64,000 nucleotides of DNA from Candidatus Bathyarchaeum sp. (GCA_026014565.1 JAOZIB010000014.1:1-64000), one strand, 5' to 3'. Positions 20,153-29,119 are shown, counted from the stretch's first letter. Numbers and translations: made by a program. The notes: generated by a model from the sequence alone, not told the origin.

Positions 20153-20344
20153 TCATGCACGAATAAGATAGATAGATTCTTCCAATCCACACTCTTTTCG
20201 GTAAGCTTTCAGTAGCTCATCATATTCGATTCTGGCTTTGACTCTTTCCTTTCCTGTCAAACTGAAAATCTGTTTTTCGAATAGGGCAAGCCTGTGCCTT
20301 AATTCATCTTTTTGATTTTCATGTGACAATTCAAGATCCCCCAA
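20153..20344 (-). CDS. Possible small helical protein
   Basis: A 63-codon frame from a TTG, giving a charged helical protein (E, K, R and L-rich, with a conserved-looking KAYRKECGLEESIYLI end). Composition is protein-like, but there is no clear ribosome binding site and no family. It is divergent from the coiled-coil gene at 20520. Confidence 0.45.
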   Translation of the reverse strand: MGDLELSHENQKDELRHRLALFEKQIFSLTGKERVKARIEYDELLKAYRKECGLEESIYLIRA

Positions 20345-20519
20345 AAAAAGGAAGCTAAACTATTAGGATATAATATAATCATAAAATCTAATAAACATAG
20401 CGAAAACTCAAATTAGAAAAACCGCAAATAGGCTGCAGCTGCTTTTTTCATTTGCACTCAAAAGTAACTTAAATGTTAAATGTTTAAATCAAATAAATTG
20501 TTTACAGAATGGTGTTTCT

Positions 20520-20834
20520 ATGAGTCAAGAAGAATCACTTGAAAGACTACAAAAAACAAGAAGAGAAAACGAAGAAGCATACATAAAAGTCAAGGCATTT
20601 TTAGAAGGCTTTCGAGCAAGAGGCCAATTAAACCAAAGGGATGACGACTTTTTGGTTCTCATGGAGTTCGTAATCAAGGGATTCAAAAACCACGGAAACG
20701 ACATAATTACAGCTTTTGAAAACCAAGTAAGATTCAATCAAACTATTGCAGAGATGCAAACTAAAATTGCAGAACTCGAAAAACAAATAGTCCAAATAAA
20801 AATAACCTTAGACCGGATGTATCAAGACAGATAA
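20520..20834 (+). CDS. Small coiled-coil protein
   Basis: A 104-residue soluble protein. Residues about 1-30 are charged helix; residues about 72-100 show leucine/isoleucine heptads (IAEMQTKIAELEKQIVQIKI), a likely coiled coil for oligomerisation. No known domain. ATG start. Preceded by an A+T-rich region; a separate transcription unit from the operon at 20977. Confidence 0.6.
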   Translation: MSQEESLERLQKTRRENEEAYIKVKAFLEGFRARGQLNQRDDDFLVLMEFVIKGFKNHGNDIITAFENQVRFNQTIAEMQTKIAELEKQIVQIKITLDRMYQDR

Positions 20835-20976
20835 GATGTCTATTATCTTAAATTCATTTGTTATTAAATCGCATTGACTTTTAATTAACTAAGCAATATT
20901 CTGCAGAATCGACCAAAAAAGAAGAAATAGTCATAGACATTATGAAAAACTGCAAAATCAAAATTATGGGGAATCT

Positions 20977-21747
20977 ATGATGTTTAACAATTTCCGTACA
21001 ATAAAAATTCACACTGACTATCATATTGCCCATTTAAAATTAAACCGACTCAACAAACTTAACGCAATAAACTCGGTTATGTTACAAGAACTGTCAAAAG
21101 CCATAGATAATGTTGGGAAAAACAAAGAAATCAAATGTCTCATAATATCAGGTGAAGGAAAAAAAGCATTCAGTGCCGGAGCGGACCTGAAGGAACTTCA
21201 AAAACTTACCCCGAAAAAGGCTAGAAAATTATCCAGTAAAGGGAAACAAGTTTTCTCAAAAATTGAAAACATGCCCAAACCGGTTATAGCATCAATTAAC
21301 GGATACGCTTTAGGAGGAGGGCTGGAACTTGCCCTAGCTTGTAATCTTCGTGTAGCAACTGTTGATTCACAATTTGGGTTCCCAGAAACAAAACTAGGCC
21401 TTATCCCAGGATGGGGAGGAACAGTAAGGCTGCCGTTAATTGTTGGAGAAAAAAAAGCAAAACAGTTGATAACGTCTGGAAAGCACATTAATGCAAAAGA
21501 GGCTTTGAAGATTGGATTAGTTGATGATGTTTTTTCCTTAGAAGATTTTGAGTCTAAAACAAAAGCCCTAGCCCAAAAATTATGTGATTGCCCACCATTA
21601 GAAGAATCCCCTTTGAAGAAAACATTGTTTTCTAATTCAGATCATGAGAAATTTGACAAGGAAACAGAAGTTTTTGTCTACCGTTTTTCTTTGCCGGAAA
21701 CAAAAAACATGTTGACCGAGGTTTTATCTCAAAGAAACAAAAAATAA
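20977..21747 (+). CDS. Enoyl-CoA hydratase/isomerase family (crotonase)
   Basis: A 256-residue crotonase. Oxyanion-hole segments are seen at FSAGADLKEL (about 67-76) and ALGGGLELALACNLRVA (about 110-126); PETKLGLIPGWGGTVRL follows, with the Glu expected of a hydratase. It would hydrate trans-2-enoyl-CoA to 3-hydroxyacyl-CoA. It is the first gene of an operon with thiolase, DUF35 and 3-hydroxyacyl-CoA dehydrogenase, matching steps of beta-oxidation or its reverse. Its last 22 bases match a piece at 382-403. Confidence 0.88.
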   Translation: MMFNNFRTIKIHTDYHIAHLKLNRLNKLNAINSVMLQELSKAIDNVGKNKEIKCLIISGEGKKAFSAGADLKELQKLTPKKARKLSSKGKQVFSKIENMPKPVIASINGYALGGGLELALACNLRVATVDSQFGFPETKLGLIPGWGGTVRLPLIVGEKKAKQLITSGKHINAKEALKIGLVDDVFSLEDFESKTKALAQKLCDCPPLEESPLKKTLFSNSDHEKFDKETEVFVYRFSLPETKNMLTEVLSQRNKK

Positions 21748-21791
21748 GGATGTTGATTAGTCAGATTACCAGCAGTTGCAGATGAACGCGT

Positions 21792-22955
21792 ATGAATAAA
21801 GTAGCAATTATTGGAAAAGGCCACAGCAGATTTGGGGATCGGTCAGAGGTTAACTTGGCTGAATTATCTTTTGAGGCTGTTCATCCTGCTCTTGAAAGTT
21901 CAGGACTAACATCAAAAGACGTGCCCTACATGACCTTAGGGTCTATGGGCGTTTGGTCAGAAGAGCCATTACCTGCTGTTGTTATTGCAGAGTATTGTGG
22001 ATTAACAGGAGCAGGCTTAGTTAGATGTGAAGCAGCTTGCGCTTCAGGAACTGCAGCGGTTTTTAATGCTTATTCTGTGGTTAGAAGTGGACAAGCAGAT
22101 TTAGCGCTGGCGGTTGGAGCAGAAAAAATGAAGCAAATCGACACTGCTACAGTCATGGAAATGATTGGCAGAGCAGGTTACTACATGTGGGAGTTTGAAA
22201 ATTTTGGAATGACTTTCCCCGCTTATTATGCGTTGCATGCTGTTGCGCACATGGAAAAATTTGGTACAACTGAAGAGGATTTAGCAAAAGTTGCAGTAAA
22301 AAATCACCGATATGGTGCAATGAATCCTGTAGCACATCTTAGGCACGAAATTACTGTGGAAAAAGTCCTCCAGTCATGTGTGATTGCTTCGCCCCTGAAG
22401 CTTTATGATTGTTGTCCAATTTCTGATGGTTCAGCTGCAGTGGTTTTGGCTTCCGAAAAAAAGGTAAAAGAATTAAACATAGAAGACCCCGTGTGGATTG
22501 AATCCATGGGTTTTGCTTCGGACACGGCGAACATTTCTAAGCGTGAAAATTATGTTGGATTGGACGCCTCAGTTAAAGCCTCGAAAATGGCATATTCTGA
22601 AGCAAAAATTTCACCTGCAGATGTGGACGTGGCGAATGTTCATGACTGTTTTACCATTGCTGAGATTATGGCGTACGAAGATCTTGGTTTTTGTGAAAAA
22701 GGCAAAGGAGCAAACATGATTCGTGACGGAGAAACAGAAATTGGCGGCAAAATTCCAGTTAACCTTGATGGGGGATTAAAGGCAAAAGGGCATCCAATTG
22801 GGACTACAGGTGTTTCCATGTTAGTAGAATTAACAAAACAATTACGGGAAGAAGTAAAACCATCTAGGCAAGCCCCCATGAAAAACTATGTTGCGTTAGC
22901 ACATAACACGGGTGGAACAGGTCATTATGGGTTTGTGACAGTATTAAGGAGATAA
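21792..22955 (+). CDS. Archaeal thiolase (acetyl-CoA C-acyltransferase)
   Basis: A 387-residue thiolase of the archaeal/SCP2-like type. The catalytic Cys lies in CEAACASGTAAVF (about 78-90); NVHDCFTIAE and GHPIGTTG carry the other active-site residues. It would cleave or form 3-ketoacyl-CoA. Archaeal enzymes of this type work as a complex with a DUF35 OB-fold protein, which is encoded 6 bases downstream. Starts 44 bases after the crotonase gene. Confidence 0.9.
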   Translation: MNKVAIIGKGHSRFGDRSEVNLAELSFEAVHPALESSGLTSKDVPYMTLGSMGVWSEEPLPAVVIAEYCGLTGAGLVRCEAACASGTAAVFNAYSVVRSGQADLALAVGAEKMKQIDTATVMEMIGRAGYYMWEFENFGMTFPAYYALHAVAHMEKFGTTEEDLAKVAVKNHRYGAMNPVAHLRHEITVEKVLQSCVIASPLKLYDCCPISDGSAAVVLASEKKVKELNIEDPVWIESMGFASDTANISKRENYVGLDASVKASKMAYSEAKISPADVDVANVHDCFTIAEIMAYEDLGFCEKGKGANMIRDGETEIGGKIPVNLDGGLKAKGHPIGTTGVSMLVELTKQLREEVKPSRQAPMKNYVALAHNTGGTGHYGFVTVLRR

Positions 22956-22961
22956 AAAAAA

Positions 22962-23393
22962 ATGAGTGAAGCGCCATCCTTGAAAAGCAATAGGCCCTTA
23001 ACAATAACATATAATCTGCCAATAAGCAAGACAACAAAGTTTTGGAAGGAACTAAAAGAGGGAAAAGTCTTCGCTACCAAGTGCAAAAATTGTGGTAAAC
23101 TATATTTTCCGCCAGTTGCAGATTGTGGAAACTGCGGTTCATCAGAAGTAGAATGGATCCAATTAAGTGGAGAAGGAAAACTTGTAACCTTTACAGAAGT
23201 GATCGTTAAACCCGCCAGTTTTTCCAAAGAGCCTTCATACATTGTTGCAGTTGCTGAATTAGTTGAAGGCGTTAAAGTTTTGGCTTGGCTTACCGGGATT
23301 GAAAAAGAAAAGATTACAATTGGAATGAAAGTGAAACTTGAAGCAAAAGTTGTTTCCGACAAAAAATTTGCTTACGAGTTTGTTTTAGCCTAA
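22962..23393 (+). CDS. DUF35 zinc-ribbon OB-fold protein, thiolase partner
   Basis: A 143-residue protein with an N-terminal helix, a rubredoxin-like zinc ribbon (CKNCGKLYFPP ... CGNCGSSEVEW, about 44-66) and an OB fold. In archaea DUF35 proteins bridge thiolase and HMG-CoA synthase or serve thiolase alone, channelling the CoA intermediate. Here there is no HMG-CoA synthase beside it. AAGGAG inside the thiolase stop region serves as its ribosome binding site, so the two are translationally linked. Confidence 0.88.
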   Translation: MSEAPSLKSNRPLTITYNLPISKTTKFWKELKEGKVFATKCKNCGKLYFPPVADCGNCGSSEVEWIQLSGEGKLVTFTEVIVKPASFSKEPSYIVAVAELVEGVKVLAWLTGIEKEKITIGMKVKLEAKVVSDKKFAYEFVLA

Positions 23394-23396
23394 ACT

Positions 23397-24572
23397 TTGG
23401 TGATAAAAACGACAGATAAAAACATTCAACGGGTGGCAATTGTTGGAACTGGATTAATGGGTCACGGTATTGCCCAGACGTTTGCAGTCAAAGGTTTTGA
23501 TGTTTGTCTTTTGAGTAGAAATACAAACAACTTGGAGCGAGCAATTCAAAAGATTCAGTGGAGCCTAAGCAAGTTTGCCAAAAAAGGCAAGATGAGCCAA
23601 AGGGAATTGAACGATACGTTGGCAAGAATCAAAACAAGTACATCTTACACGGAAGGTTTGCGGAATGTTGATTTGGTAGTGGAGTCTGTTTCAGAAAAAA
23701 TGGAACTGAAAAAACAAGTTTTTTCCACAGTTGACAAATACGCTCCAGCTCATGCCATAATTGCAACGAACACTTCTGCGTTAAGTGTAACCGAAATGGG
23801 AAAAGCAACAAAACGACCCGAAAAAACAGTTGGAATGCACTGGTTTATTCCACCTCAGCTGATTCAGTTGGTCGAAGTGATTAAAGGCAATAACACCAGT
23901 AACGAAACCCTAAACACCCTAATGGATGTAAGTAAAAAACTTGGAAAAACACCGATTCTTTGCAAAAAGGATGTGCGAGGATTTATTGTGAGCAGGATTC
24001 TTGTTTCAGTTTTTAACGAAGCTTTTTGGACCCAGACACGTAAAGAAGCCTCTATTGAAGAAATTGATTCAGCAGTAAAATATCATGGAGGGTTTCCCAT
24101 GGGCTGGTTTGAATTGGTTGATTTTGTTGGAGTTGACATCGAACATGACGTCGGCCAAATTTTGTATGATGCCTATGGTGAACGGTTTTTTTCACATCCA
24201 AAAATTACCGAGCCATTGATTAAAGCAAACAAGTTAGGTAAAAAATCGGGTCATGGATTTTATGATTGGAGCCAAGGTAGACCCAAAATACCTGAAAAAA
24301 TTGACGTTAAATATTGTGTGGAGCGTTCGTGGGCTGTTGCCGTAAATGAGGCAGCATGGATTGTTCATGAAGAAGTTGCAGAACCAGAAAGCATCGACTT
24401 AGGCATGAAGCTAGGCACAGGATGGAGTTTGGGTCCTTGTGAGTACTCGGACAAACAAGGAGTCAACAATATTCTAAACACGCTGGAATCAGCTTATGAC
24501 AAGTACTCCATTGAATTGTACAAACCGTGTCCGTTACTCAAAAAAATTAAGAAAACAGGATTTTACAGTTAA
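23397..24572 (+). CDS. 3-hydroxyacyl-CoA dehydrogenase
   Basis: A 391-residue protein with an N-terminal Rossmann NAD domain (VAIVGTGLMGHGIAQTFAVKG, about 13-33), the motif ATNTSALSVTEM and GMHWFIPPQ, then two C-terminal 3HCDH helical domains (FIVSRILVSVFNEA and a second copy ending GWSLGPCEYSD). It oxidises 3-hydroxyacyl-CoA to 3-ketoacyl-CoA. TTG or GTG start 3 bases past the DUF35 stop. Last gene of the operon; no acyl-CoA dehydrogenase is present. Confidence 0.88.
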   Translation: MVIKTTDKNIQRVAIVGTGLMGHGIAQTFAVKGFDVCLLSRNTNNLERAIQKIQWSLSKFAKKGKMSQRELNDTLARIKTSTSYTEGLRNVDLVVESVSEKMELKKQVFSTVDKYAPAHAIIATNTSALSVTEMGKATKRPEKTVGMHWFIPPQLIQLVEVIKGNNTSNETLNTLMDVSKKLGKTPILCKKDVRGFIVSRILVSVFNEAFWTQTRKEASIEEIDSAVKYHGGFPMGWFELVDFVGVDIEHDVGQILYDAYGERFFSHPKITEPLIKANKLGKKSGHGFYDWSQGRPKIPEKIDVKYCVERSWAVAVNEAAWIVHEEVAEPESIDLGMKLGTGWSLGPCEYSDKQGVNNILNTLESAYDKYSIELYKPCPLLKKIKKTGFYS

Positions 24573-24669
24573 CTTTGTTAGTTGAATGGTGTTCTGATTT
24601 TCAGATTTGCACAGGCAGCAATTTTGGTATCGGGTAAATTTTCAGAAAAAAGTTGATAACAAAAATGAT

Positions 24670-25233
24670 TTAACTTTTTCGTGGTGCTCCACAGATTGGA
24701 CAGGCACTTGACGTTACGGGTATTAATGCTTGACAGTATTCGCAGGGCACCATTTCTACTTCTTTGATTACAGTGCCTGAAGGTCTGAATACTTGAAGTT
24801 CAGTTGTTTCACTTACTGCGTCAGGGCGATCGTCCACTGCAACTACACCTTTGATGAACCATGAAACGTTTCTGTCAACTCCGTCTAATGTTTCGCGTCC
24901 GCTTACGGGTATGTGAACCTTGATTTCGTACTTCTTTTTGAGTCCAGGAACAATGTGCATTGAGCCTCCTGCTTTTAGGTCGTCGGAAACAAGGGTGGCG
25001 GTGTCCCAGTAGGTGTGGCGGATGTTTCGTCTTAGTCTTTGGTTGTAGACCCATTGTTCTCGTCGAACTTTTTCGATGCACCGAAGTTCTGCACGGATTT
25101 CTGTGGCATCAAATTCTTCTTTTGATGCAATAGTGATGGTGGCAACTGTTTTTGAACCTAAAGTTAGCTGGGTTTTTTTTAGCGTAAGATTGACTGCAAC
25201 TTTTGGTTTTCTGAACATTTTGAAAAAGCCCAA
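24670..25233 (-). CDS. Arrestin-like beta-sandwich protein with C-terminal zinc ribbon
   Basis: A 187-residue protein. The body (about 8-150) has the beta-strand pattern of Spo0M/arrestin-like domains (VNLTLKKTQLTLGS, ATEIRAELRCIEK, IPVSGRETLDG). The tail has CEYCQALIP ... CPICGAPRK, a zinc ribbon. Starts at TTG (25233) or ATG (25218). It lies after an SPFH gene on the same strand; arrestin-like proteins may act as membrane-trafficking or scaffold adaptors. No closer assignment. Confidence 0.65.
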   Translation of the reverse strand: MGFFKMFRKPKVAVNLTLKKTQLTLGSKTVATITIASKEEFDATEIRAELRCIEKVRREQWVYNQRLRRNIRHTYWDTATLVSDDLKAGGSMHIVPGLKKKYEIKVHIPVSGRETLDGVDRNVSWFIKGVVAVDDRPDAVSETTELQVFRPSGTVIKEVEMVPCEYCQALIPVTSSACPICGAPRKS

Positions 25234-25344
25234 AGACGCCTATCTCCAGTTTGATGTTATCTTAAAAAATAAGATGCAGTTTTATAATTTATGTGTGTCC
25301 CCCAAAACGAAATTAGAAAAAAAGAAAAAGAGGGAGAGACTTTA

Positions 25345-26304
25345 CTAGTCTTCCGAGTTGGTTGAAGGTAGCAATATTGGAGTTCCGTCAGGAGCCATTA
25401 TCAGCATGTCGATGTCGGGGGCGATTTCTTGAAGGGTTTGCACGGTAAGGTAAAGTTCTGCAAGTCGGGTACTGTTACTTGAATCTGCCCCTGCAGCTTC
25501 AAGAACAAGTTCAATTGCTTCTTTTGTTGCGTTAGCCTCAATGATTGTAGCGTTAGCGTTTGCTGCTGCTTCGATTGATATCTTTTGTGAATTTGCTGTA
25601 GCCTCAATAACTACGATTTGACGCTCAAAGTCTGCTTGAATCTTTTGTTGTTCTGCAACCAGTTTTGCTTCGATTGCGATTGTATAGGTGTCAGGGTATC
25701 CTATGTTTCTGAGTTCAAATTCGAAGTCTGTTATTGCACCCGCAAGGGGGGCTGATGAACTAAGTTTGGTCCAGATTGCGTCACGCATTGTTTGTGCTAC
25801 ATAGTCTCTTTGTTCGATTGTTTCGATTGTGTTGAAATCTTTTGTAACGATTCGGACTTGTTCTCGTGCGATTGATGATACGATGTCGTTTTTCCAGTTC
25901 TTTTGAGGGAGATTCTGATACAATTGCTTGACTTTTGAAGGGTCAAGTCTCCAACGAATTGTTATGTCAATTTCCATTTCCAGCTGGTCTTTGGAGAAAC
26001 TCTTTATTGTTGGAAAATCTGCGGTGCGGTCGTATCCGTCACCCCACATTCCCAGAGTGTCTACAGCTACCGTGATTTCTACGGCATTAACCCAGGGTGC
26101 TTTGGTTGCCCATGCAGGACCCATAATTGGGTCGCTAATTTGTCCACTTAAGGGGTCAACCATTACGACTGCGCTACCTACGGGGACGTTAACCCACATA
26201 GTCAATACAAAGACCGCAGTGAAAACGATTGCAGCGACAATAACAGTGACTAAAGCAATTACAACTTTAGGATTTGGATTAAATCTTGGTGTTTCATAAA
26301 CCAT
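25345..26304 (-). CDS. SPFH/prohibitin-like membrane protein
   Basis: A 319-residue protein with an N-terminal membrane helix (about 13-36), an SPFH domain (about 40-215; DYVAQTMRDAIWTKL resembles the band-7 core), and a long Ala/Glu-rich coiled coil (about 215-275). This is the prohibitin/HflK layout. GGAGGTGAAAA precedes the ATG. It is the third SPFH protein in the window, and is followed by the arrestin-like gene. Confidence 0.75.
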   Translation of the reverse strand: MVYETPRFNPNPKVVIALVTVIVAAIVFTAVFVLTMWVNVPVGSAVVMVDPLSGQISDPIMGPAWATKAPWVNAVEITVAVDTLGMWGDGYDRTADFPTIKSFSKDQLEMEIDITIRWRLDPSKVKQLYQNLPQKNWKNDIVSSIAREQVRIVTKDFNTIETIEQRDYVAQTMRDAIWTKLSSSAPLAGAITDFEFELRNIGYPDTYTIAIEAKLVAEQQKIQADFERQIVVIEATANSQKISIEAAANANATIIEANATKEAIELVLEAAGADSSNSTRLAELYLTVQTLQEIAPDIDMLIMAPDGTPILLPSTNSED

Positions 26305-26550
26305 ATTTTGTTTTCACCTCCAGTACATGTTTATTACTAAACAAAAAAACGTGTTGCTTGTTCTGATTCACGGAGTTGAATTTTCCACCTAATCATGCCA
26401 GTTATGGCATATTCAATTTCAATATATAAAATCAAATCTAAATATTTTATCATAATAGTATATGTACCTCTATTGAAACTATAGAGAAATAGTTTATGAA
26501 ATAGAGCCTAATGACAACACAATAGTCCGACCGCTTTCAGAAAACAAAAA

Positions 26551-26558
26551 CTATTTAT
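26551..26558 (+). promoter_or_regulatory. TATA-like element of the fluoride-responsive gene
   Basis: CTATTTAT lies about 35 bases before the riboswitch; initiation about 25 bases downstream would place the RNA start just before the aptamer. Position and sequence only. Confidence 0.4.
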
Positions 26559-26587
26559 CATCTCCAATGCGTTTTTGATTACTTCAT

Positions 26588-26646
26588 GGCGATGAGGCTC
26601 GCCTTTAACCGCCCTTGCTAACTTTTGCTCGGGCTGATAGCTTCTA
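26588..26646 (+). promoter_or_regulatory. Fluoride riboswitch (crcB RNA motif)
   Basis: GGCGATGAGGCTCGCC (26588-26603), TTTAACCGCCC, a variable loop, then GGGCTGATAGCTTCTA (26631-26646) match the crcB motif in order. GGCG pairs with CGCC; GCCC (26611-26614) pairs with GGGC (26631-26634); GAGGC in the first loop can pair with GCTTC in the 3' part as the pseudoknot. The gene 30 bases downstream is a fluoride channel, as expected. Family: crcB riboswitches sense fluoride and turn the gene on. Confidence 0.9.
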
Positions 26647-26663
26647 AAAACAACACAAAATGT

Positions 26664-26673
26664 GGGCGGTTAA
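26664..26673 (+). promoter_or_regulatory. Riboswitch expression platform (anti-aptamer strand)
   Basis: GGGCGGTTAA ends two bases before the ATG and is the perfect complement of TTAACCGCCC (26605-26614) in the aptamer. With no fluoride this 10-bp helix would break the aptamer stem and mask the start codon; fluoride would free it. A translational switch is inferred. Confidence 0.65.
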
Positions 26674-26675
26674 CA

Positions 26676-27062
26676 ATGAAAGGAATTGAAATAGTGTTCC
26701 TAGCCATAGGAGCAATTATTGGAGCATTTCTACGTTACAAAATAACAGAAGCCCCCGTGGCTTTCTGTGGGTTGTCAGTTAACATTTTGTTGGTTAACAT
26801 CTGCGGCAGCTTCATTCTAGGTGCCTTTTCTATACTTTCTCCCCTTTTGCATTTAGACACCCACTACACCTTGTTTATGTCAGTGGGATTTTGTGGTTCA
26901 TTAACCAGCATGTCGTCCTTTGCCCTTGAGACCTGCAATTTGCTGGACAACAGTTTCTTGCAACACGCGGTTGTTAATGTTCTTGCAAATGTGATCTTAT
27001 CCATTGGAGCGTTGATTGCAGGCAGGACCTTAACAGATCTAATAATGAAGGCAATAATGTAA
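26676..27062 (+). CDS. crcB: Fluoride channel Fluc/CrcB
   Basis: A 128-residue, four-helix membrane protein. Family motifs: GAFLRYKI (about 14-21), VNICGSFILGAF (with the Asn and Gly residues of the pore) and GFCGSLTSMSSFALE (the family's G-F-C-G-x-T-T-F-S-T-F segment, with T to S/M changes). Works as a dual-topology dimer that exports fluoride. The ATG at 26676 is preferred over an upstream TTG because it sits directly after the riboswitch platform. Confidence 0.9.
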   Translation: MKGIEIVFLAIGAIIGAFLRYKITEAPVAFCGLSVNILLVNICGSFILGAFSILSPLLHLDTHYTLFMSVGFCGSLTSMSSFALETCNLLDNSFLQHAVVNVLANVILSIGALIAGRTLTDLIMKAIM

Positions 27063-27119
27063 CAACAGAAAACGGTTTGGAATTACTTTTAAATTAAGTC
27101 TATTGTATTACGTTAAACA

Positions 27120-27932
27120 TTGGACGTGAACAGTTTGTCAGTAACAGAAACTGCAGAAATTGGAATAATCGGCGGAACCGGGGTCTATGACCAAGAAAGT
27201 TTTGAAGACACAAAAGATGTGAAAATCTTTACTCCCTTTGGGGAAACTTCTGACCTTGTTTCCATTGGCACTTATAAGAACACCAAAGTGGCCTTTATTG
27301 CACGCCACAGCAAAAACCACACTATTCCTCCTCACCGAGTGAATTATCGAGCAAACGTTTGGGCTTTGAAACAGTTAGGGGTCAAACGAATAATCGCATC
27401 TGCAGCAGTAGGAAGCCTACGCGAAGACTGCGGACCCGGAACATTTGTAATTCCCGACCAGTTCATCGACCGAACCAAAAACCGAAAAGATACTTTCTAC
27501 GAAGGTGGACAAGTCTGCCACATTTCCTCTGCTGACCCGTTTTGTGAACAACTCCGACAATATTTCATCCAAAAAGCTCAAGCCATGGGCATCAATGCCA
27601 AAAAAACTGGAACATACGTTTGTATAGAAGGCCCAAGATTTTCAACCCGAGCAGAATCTCGACTATTTCAAACATGGAAAGCCGACATTGTAGGAATGAC
27701 CGTGTACCCAGAATGTATTTTAGCCCGAGAAGCCGAAATGTGCTATGTTTCTATTTGCATGGTTACTGATTATGATGTTTGGGCAGAAAGCCCAGTTTCT
27801 ACAAAAGAAGTCATCGAAAAAGCCCAAGAAAGCAATGAAAAACTCAAAAAGCTGATCCTAGAAGCAATTCCTCAAATGCCCAAAACCCGTGAATGCACTT
27901 GCGGTTCAGCACTAAAAGATGCTATGTTTTAA
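27120..27932 (+). CDS. mtnP: S-methyl-5'-thioadenosine phosphorylase (or MTI-type homologue)
   Basis: A 270-residue PNP/MTAP-family enzyme. Motifs: IGIIGGTGVYD (about 14-24), the phosphate-binding RHS (IARHSKNHTIPPHRVNYRAN, about 60-79), ASAAVGSL and EGPRFSTRAESR (about 171-182), GMTVYPECILAREAEM and the YDVWAE segment. It phosphorolyses methylthioadenosine in methionine salvage; some archaeal members prefer methylthioinosine or other purine nucleosides. TTG start. Confidence 0.88.
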   Translation: MDVNSLSVTETAEIGIIGGTGVYDQESFEDTKDVKIFTPFGETSDLVSIGTYKNTKVAFIARHSKNHTIPPHRVNYRANVWALKQLGVKRIIASAAVGSLREDCGPGTFVIPDQFIDRTKNRKDTFYEGGQVCHISSADPFCEQLRQYFIQKAQAMGINAKKTGTYVCIEGPRFSTRAESRLFQTWKADIVGMTVYPECILAREAEMCYVSICMVTDYDVWAESPVSTKEVIEKAQESNEKLKKLILEAIPQMPKTRECTCGSALKDAMF

Positions 27933-27982
27933 AAAGAAAAGTTAATTAAATCTTGAATTGGAAAATTCAAGATTAACCCTTT

Positions 27983-28633
27983 TCAATTATTGTTTCTTCT
28001 TTTTATTTCTTGCAAAATCTCGTTTATTGTTTCTTCTGTCGTGTCGATGCAATAGGATTGTTTGAGTTCATTTTTTATTTCAGTAGCATCTGCAGCTTCA
28101 AGGCTTGATTGTATTCTTCGACAAGCTTTGGGAACAATTGTGCAAAGGTCTTCCGTAAAGTTCCAAGGAAATATAACCCAGACCCAAGAGATTTCTTCAC
28201 CTATGTAATCTGATTTGAATTTGGCACTGGTTATGTGTTGTAGACTGGCAGTTCGGATTTCTGCAGGCCCTAATGATTTGATGTAATCAACGGCCACTCG
28301 CATGCTTTCACCGGTGTCCGTAAGGTCATCTACAATTAGAACCTTTTTTCCCTTCAGGTCAACATTGATTTCGTTTTTTACTTTTGCTGTTCCGTCAGGA
28401 GTTGCGGTTACACCCCAATGTTCAACTTTTAGGCTGATCAGGTCTTTGACGCCAACAAAATCACATAAAACCCGAGCTAGCACCCAACCGCCACGGGCCA
28501 ATCCAACAATTATGTCAGGCTGGTAGCCTGATTTGTTGATTTTTTCGGCTACTTTTTTAGATAACCCGTAAAACATATTCCAGTCCATAACAAGGCACTC
28601 AAAAGTTTTTTCGTCCATAACAAAGCCGCCCAT
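27983..28633 (-). CDS. Phosphoribosyltransferase (xanthine/guanine-type)
   Basis: A 216-residue type I phosphoribosyltransferase. The PRPP-binding motif is VLIVDDLTDTGESM (about 93-106); IIVGLARGGWVLAR (about 41-54) is the loop found in archaeal xanthine/guanine and Gcp-type PRTs. An inner ATG at 28618 is an alternative start. A second copy of this family is at 37706-38329. Base specificity is not certain. It is convergent with mtnP, which releases adenine, so purine salvage is plausible. Confidence 0.82.
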   Translation of the reverse strand: MGGFVMDEKTFECLVMDWNMFYGLSKKVAEKINKSGYQPDIIVGLARGGWVLARVLCDFVGVKDLISLKVEHWGVTATPDGTAKVKNEINVDLKGKKVLIVDDLTDTGESMRVAVDYIKSLGPAEIRTASLQHITSAKFKSDYIGEEISWVWVIFPWNFTEDLCTIVPKACRRIQSSLEAADATEIKNELKQSYCIDTTEETINEILQEIKRRNNN

Positions 28634-28723
28634 TATTTCTGATAATGTTCCTTGTTTGTAATATTATAGTTTCGCATTAGATGCCAATCTTTCAATTCAA
28701 GTCATGTCTTGTTTTTAGACTTA

Positions 28724-29011
28724 ATGCTGAAGTCAGCAACAGATCCCGAACTCGAACAATCGATAATGTCTTCAAAACCCAGTTTTTGTAAACTGTGGAT
28801 GGGAATGCAAACAACAGTAGCAACTTTACTTTTTGTCACCTCAGCAGTAGTGCTTGCATGTGTAGTTATCAACTATGTAATAGAAGCCTGCGAACGAACC
28901 CTAGACACAAAAAGCCTACTTCAATGTGACAGAATATGTGTACTGAAAGACAAAGTATTAAACCAAACAGACAATTTGAGCAATTTAATCGAAACATTAA
29001 ATCAAATATAG
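28724..29011 (+). CDS. Small membrane protein of unknown function
   Basis: A 95-residue frame from ATG 28724 (a TTG at 28709 is also in frame). A hydrophobic helix lies at about 30-51, followed by a charged, Asn- and Lys-rich helical tail with two Cys. No family recognised; no strong ribosome binding site. Confidence 0.45.
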   Translation: MLKSATDPELEQSIMSSKPSFCKLWMGMQTTVATLLFVTSAVVLACVVINYVIEACERTLDTKSLLQCDRICVLKDKVLNQTDNLSNLIETLNQI

Positions 29012-29085
29012 AATCTTTGGACTAACTGTCTCCCGTAATTGTTTTGAAAATGAACTGCTGTTTCTATATGGAGCAAAAAGGCTTA

Positions 29086-29101
29086 GTCAAGAAAATTTGA
29101 G
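29086..29101. promoter_or_regulatory. Candidate operator GTCAA-N6-TTGAG (site C1)
   Basis: GTCAAGAAAATTTGAG matches sites A and B1 except for the last base of the right half-site. It lies 200 bases before the beta-helix gene at 29301, upstream of a TATA-like CTTTTATG (29143-29150). Confidence 0.5.
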
Positions 29102-29119
29102 TAAGTTATGTTAAGTTAG

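Noticed and set aside
20525-20545. GTCAAG near a TTGA sequence resembling the surface-gene palindrome
   Set aside because: It lies in coding sequence and the half-site spacing is 8, not 6.
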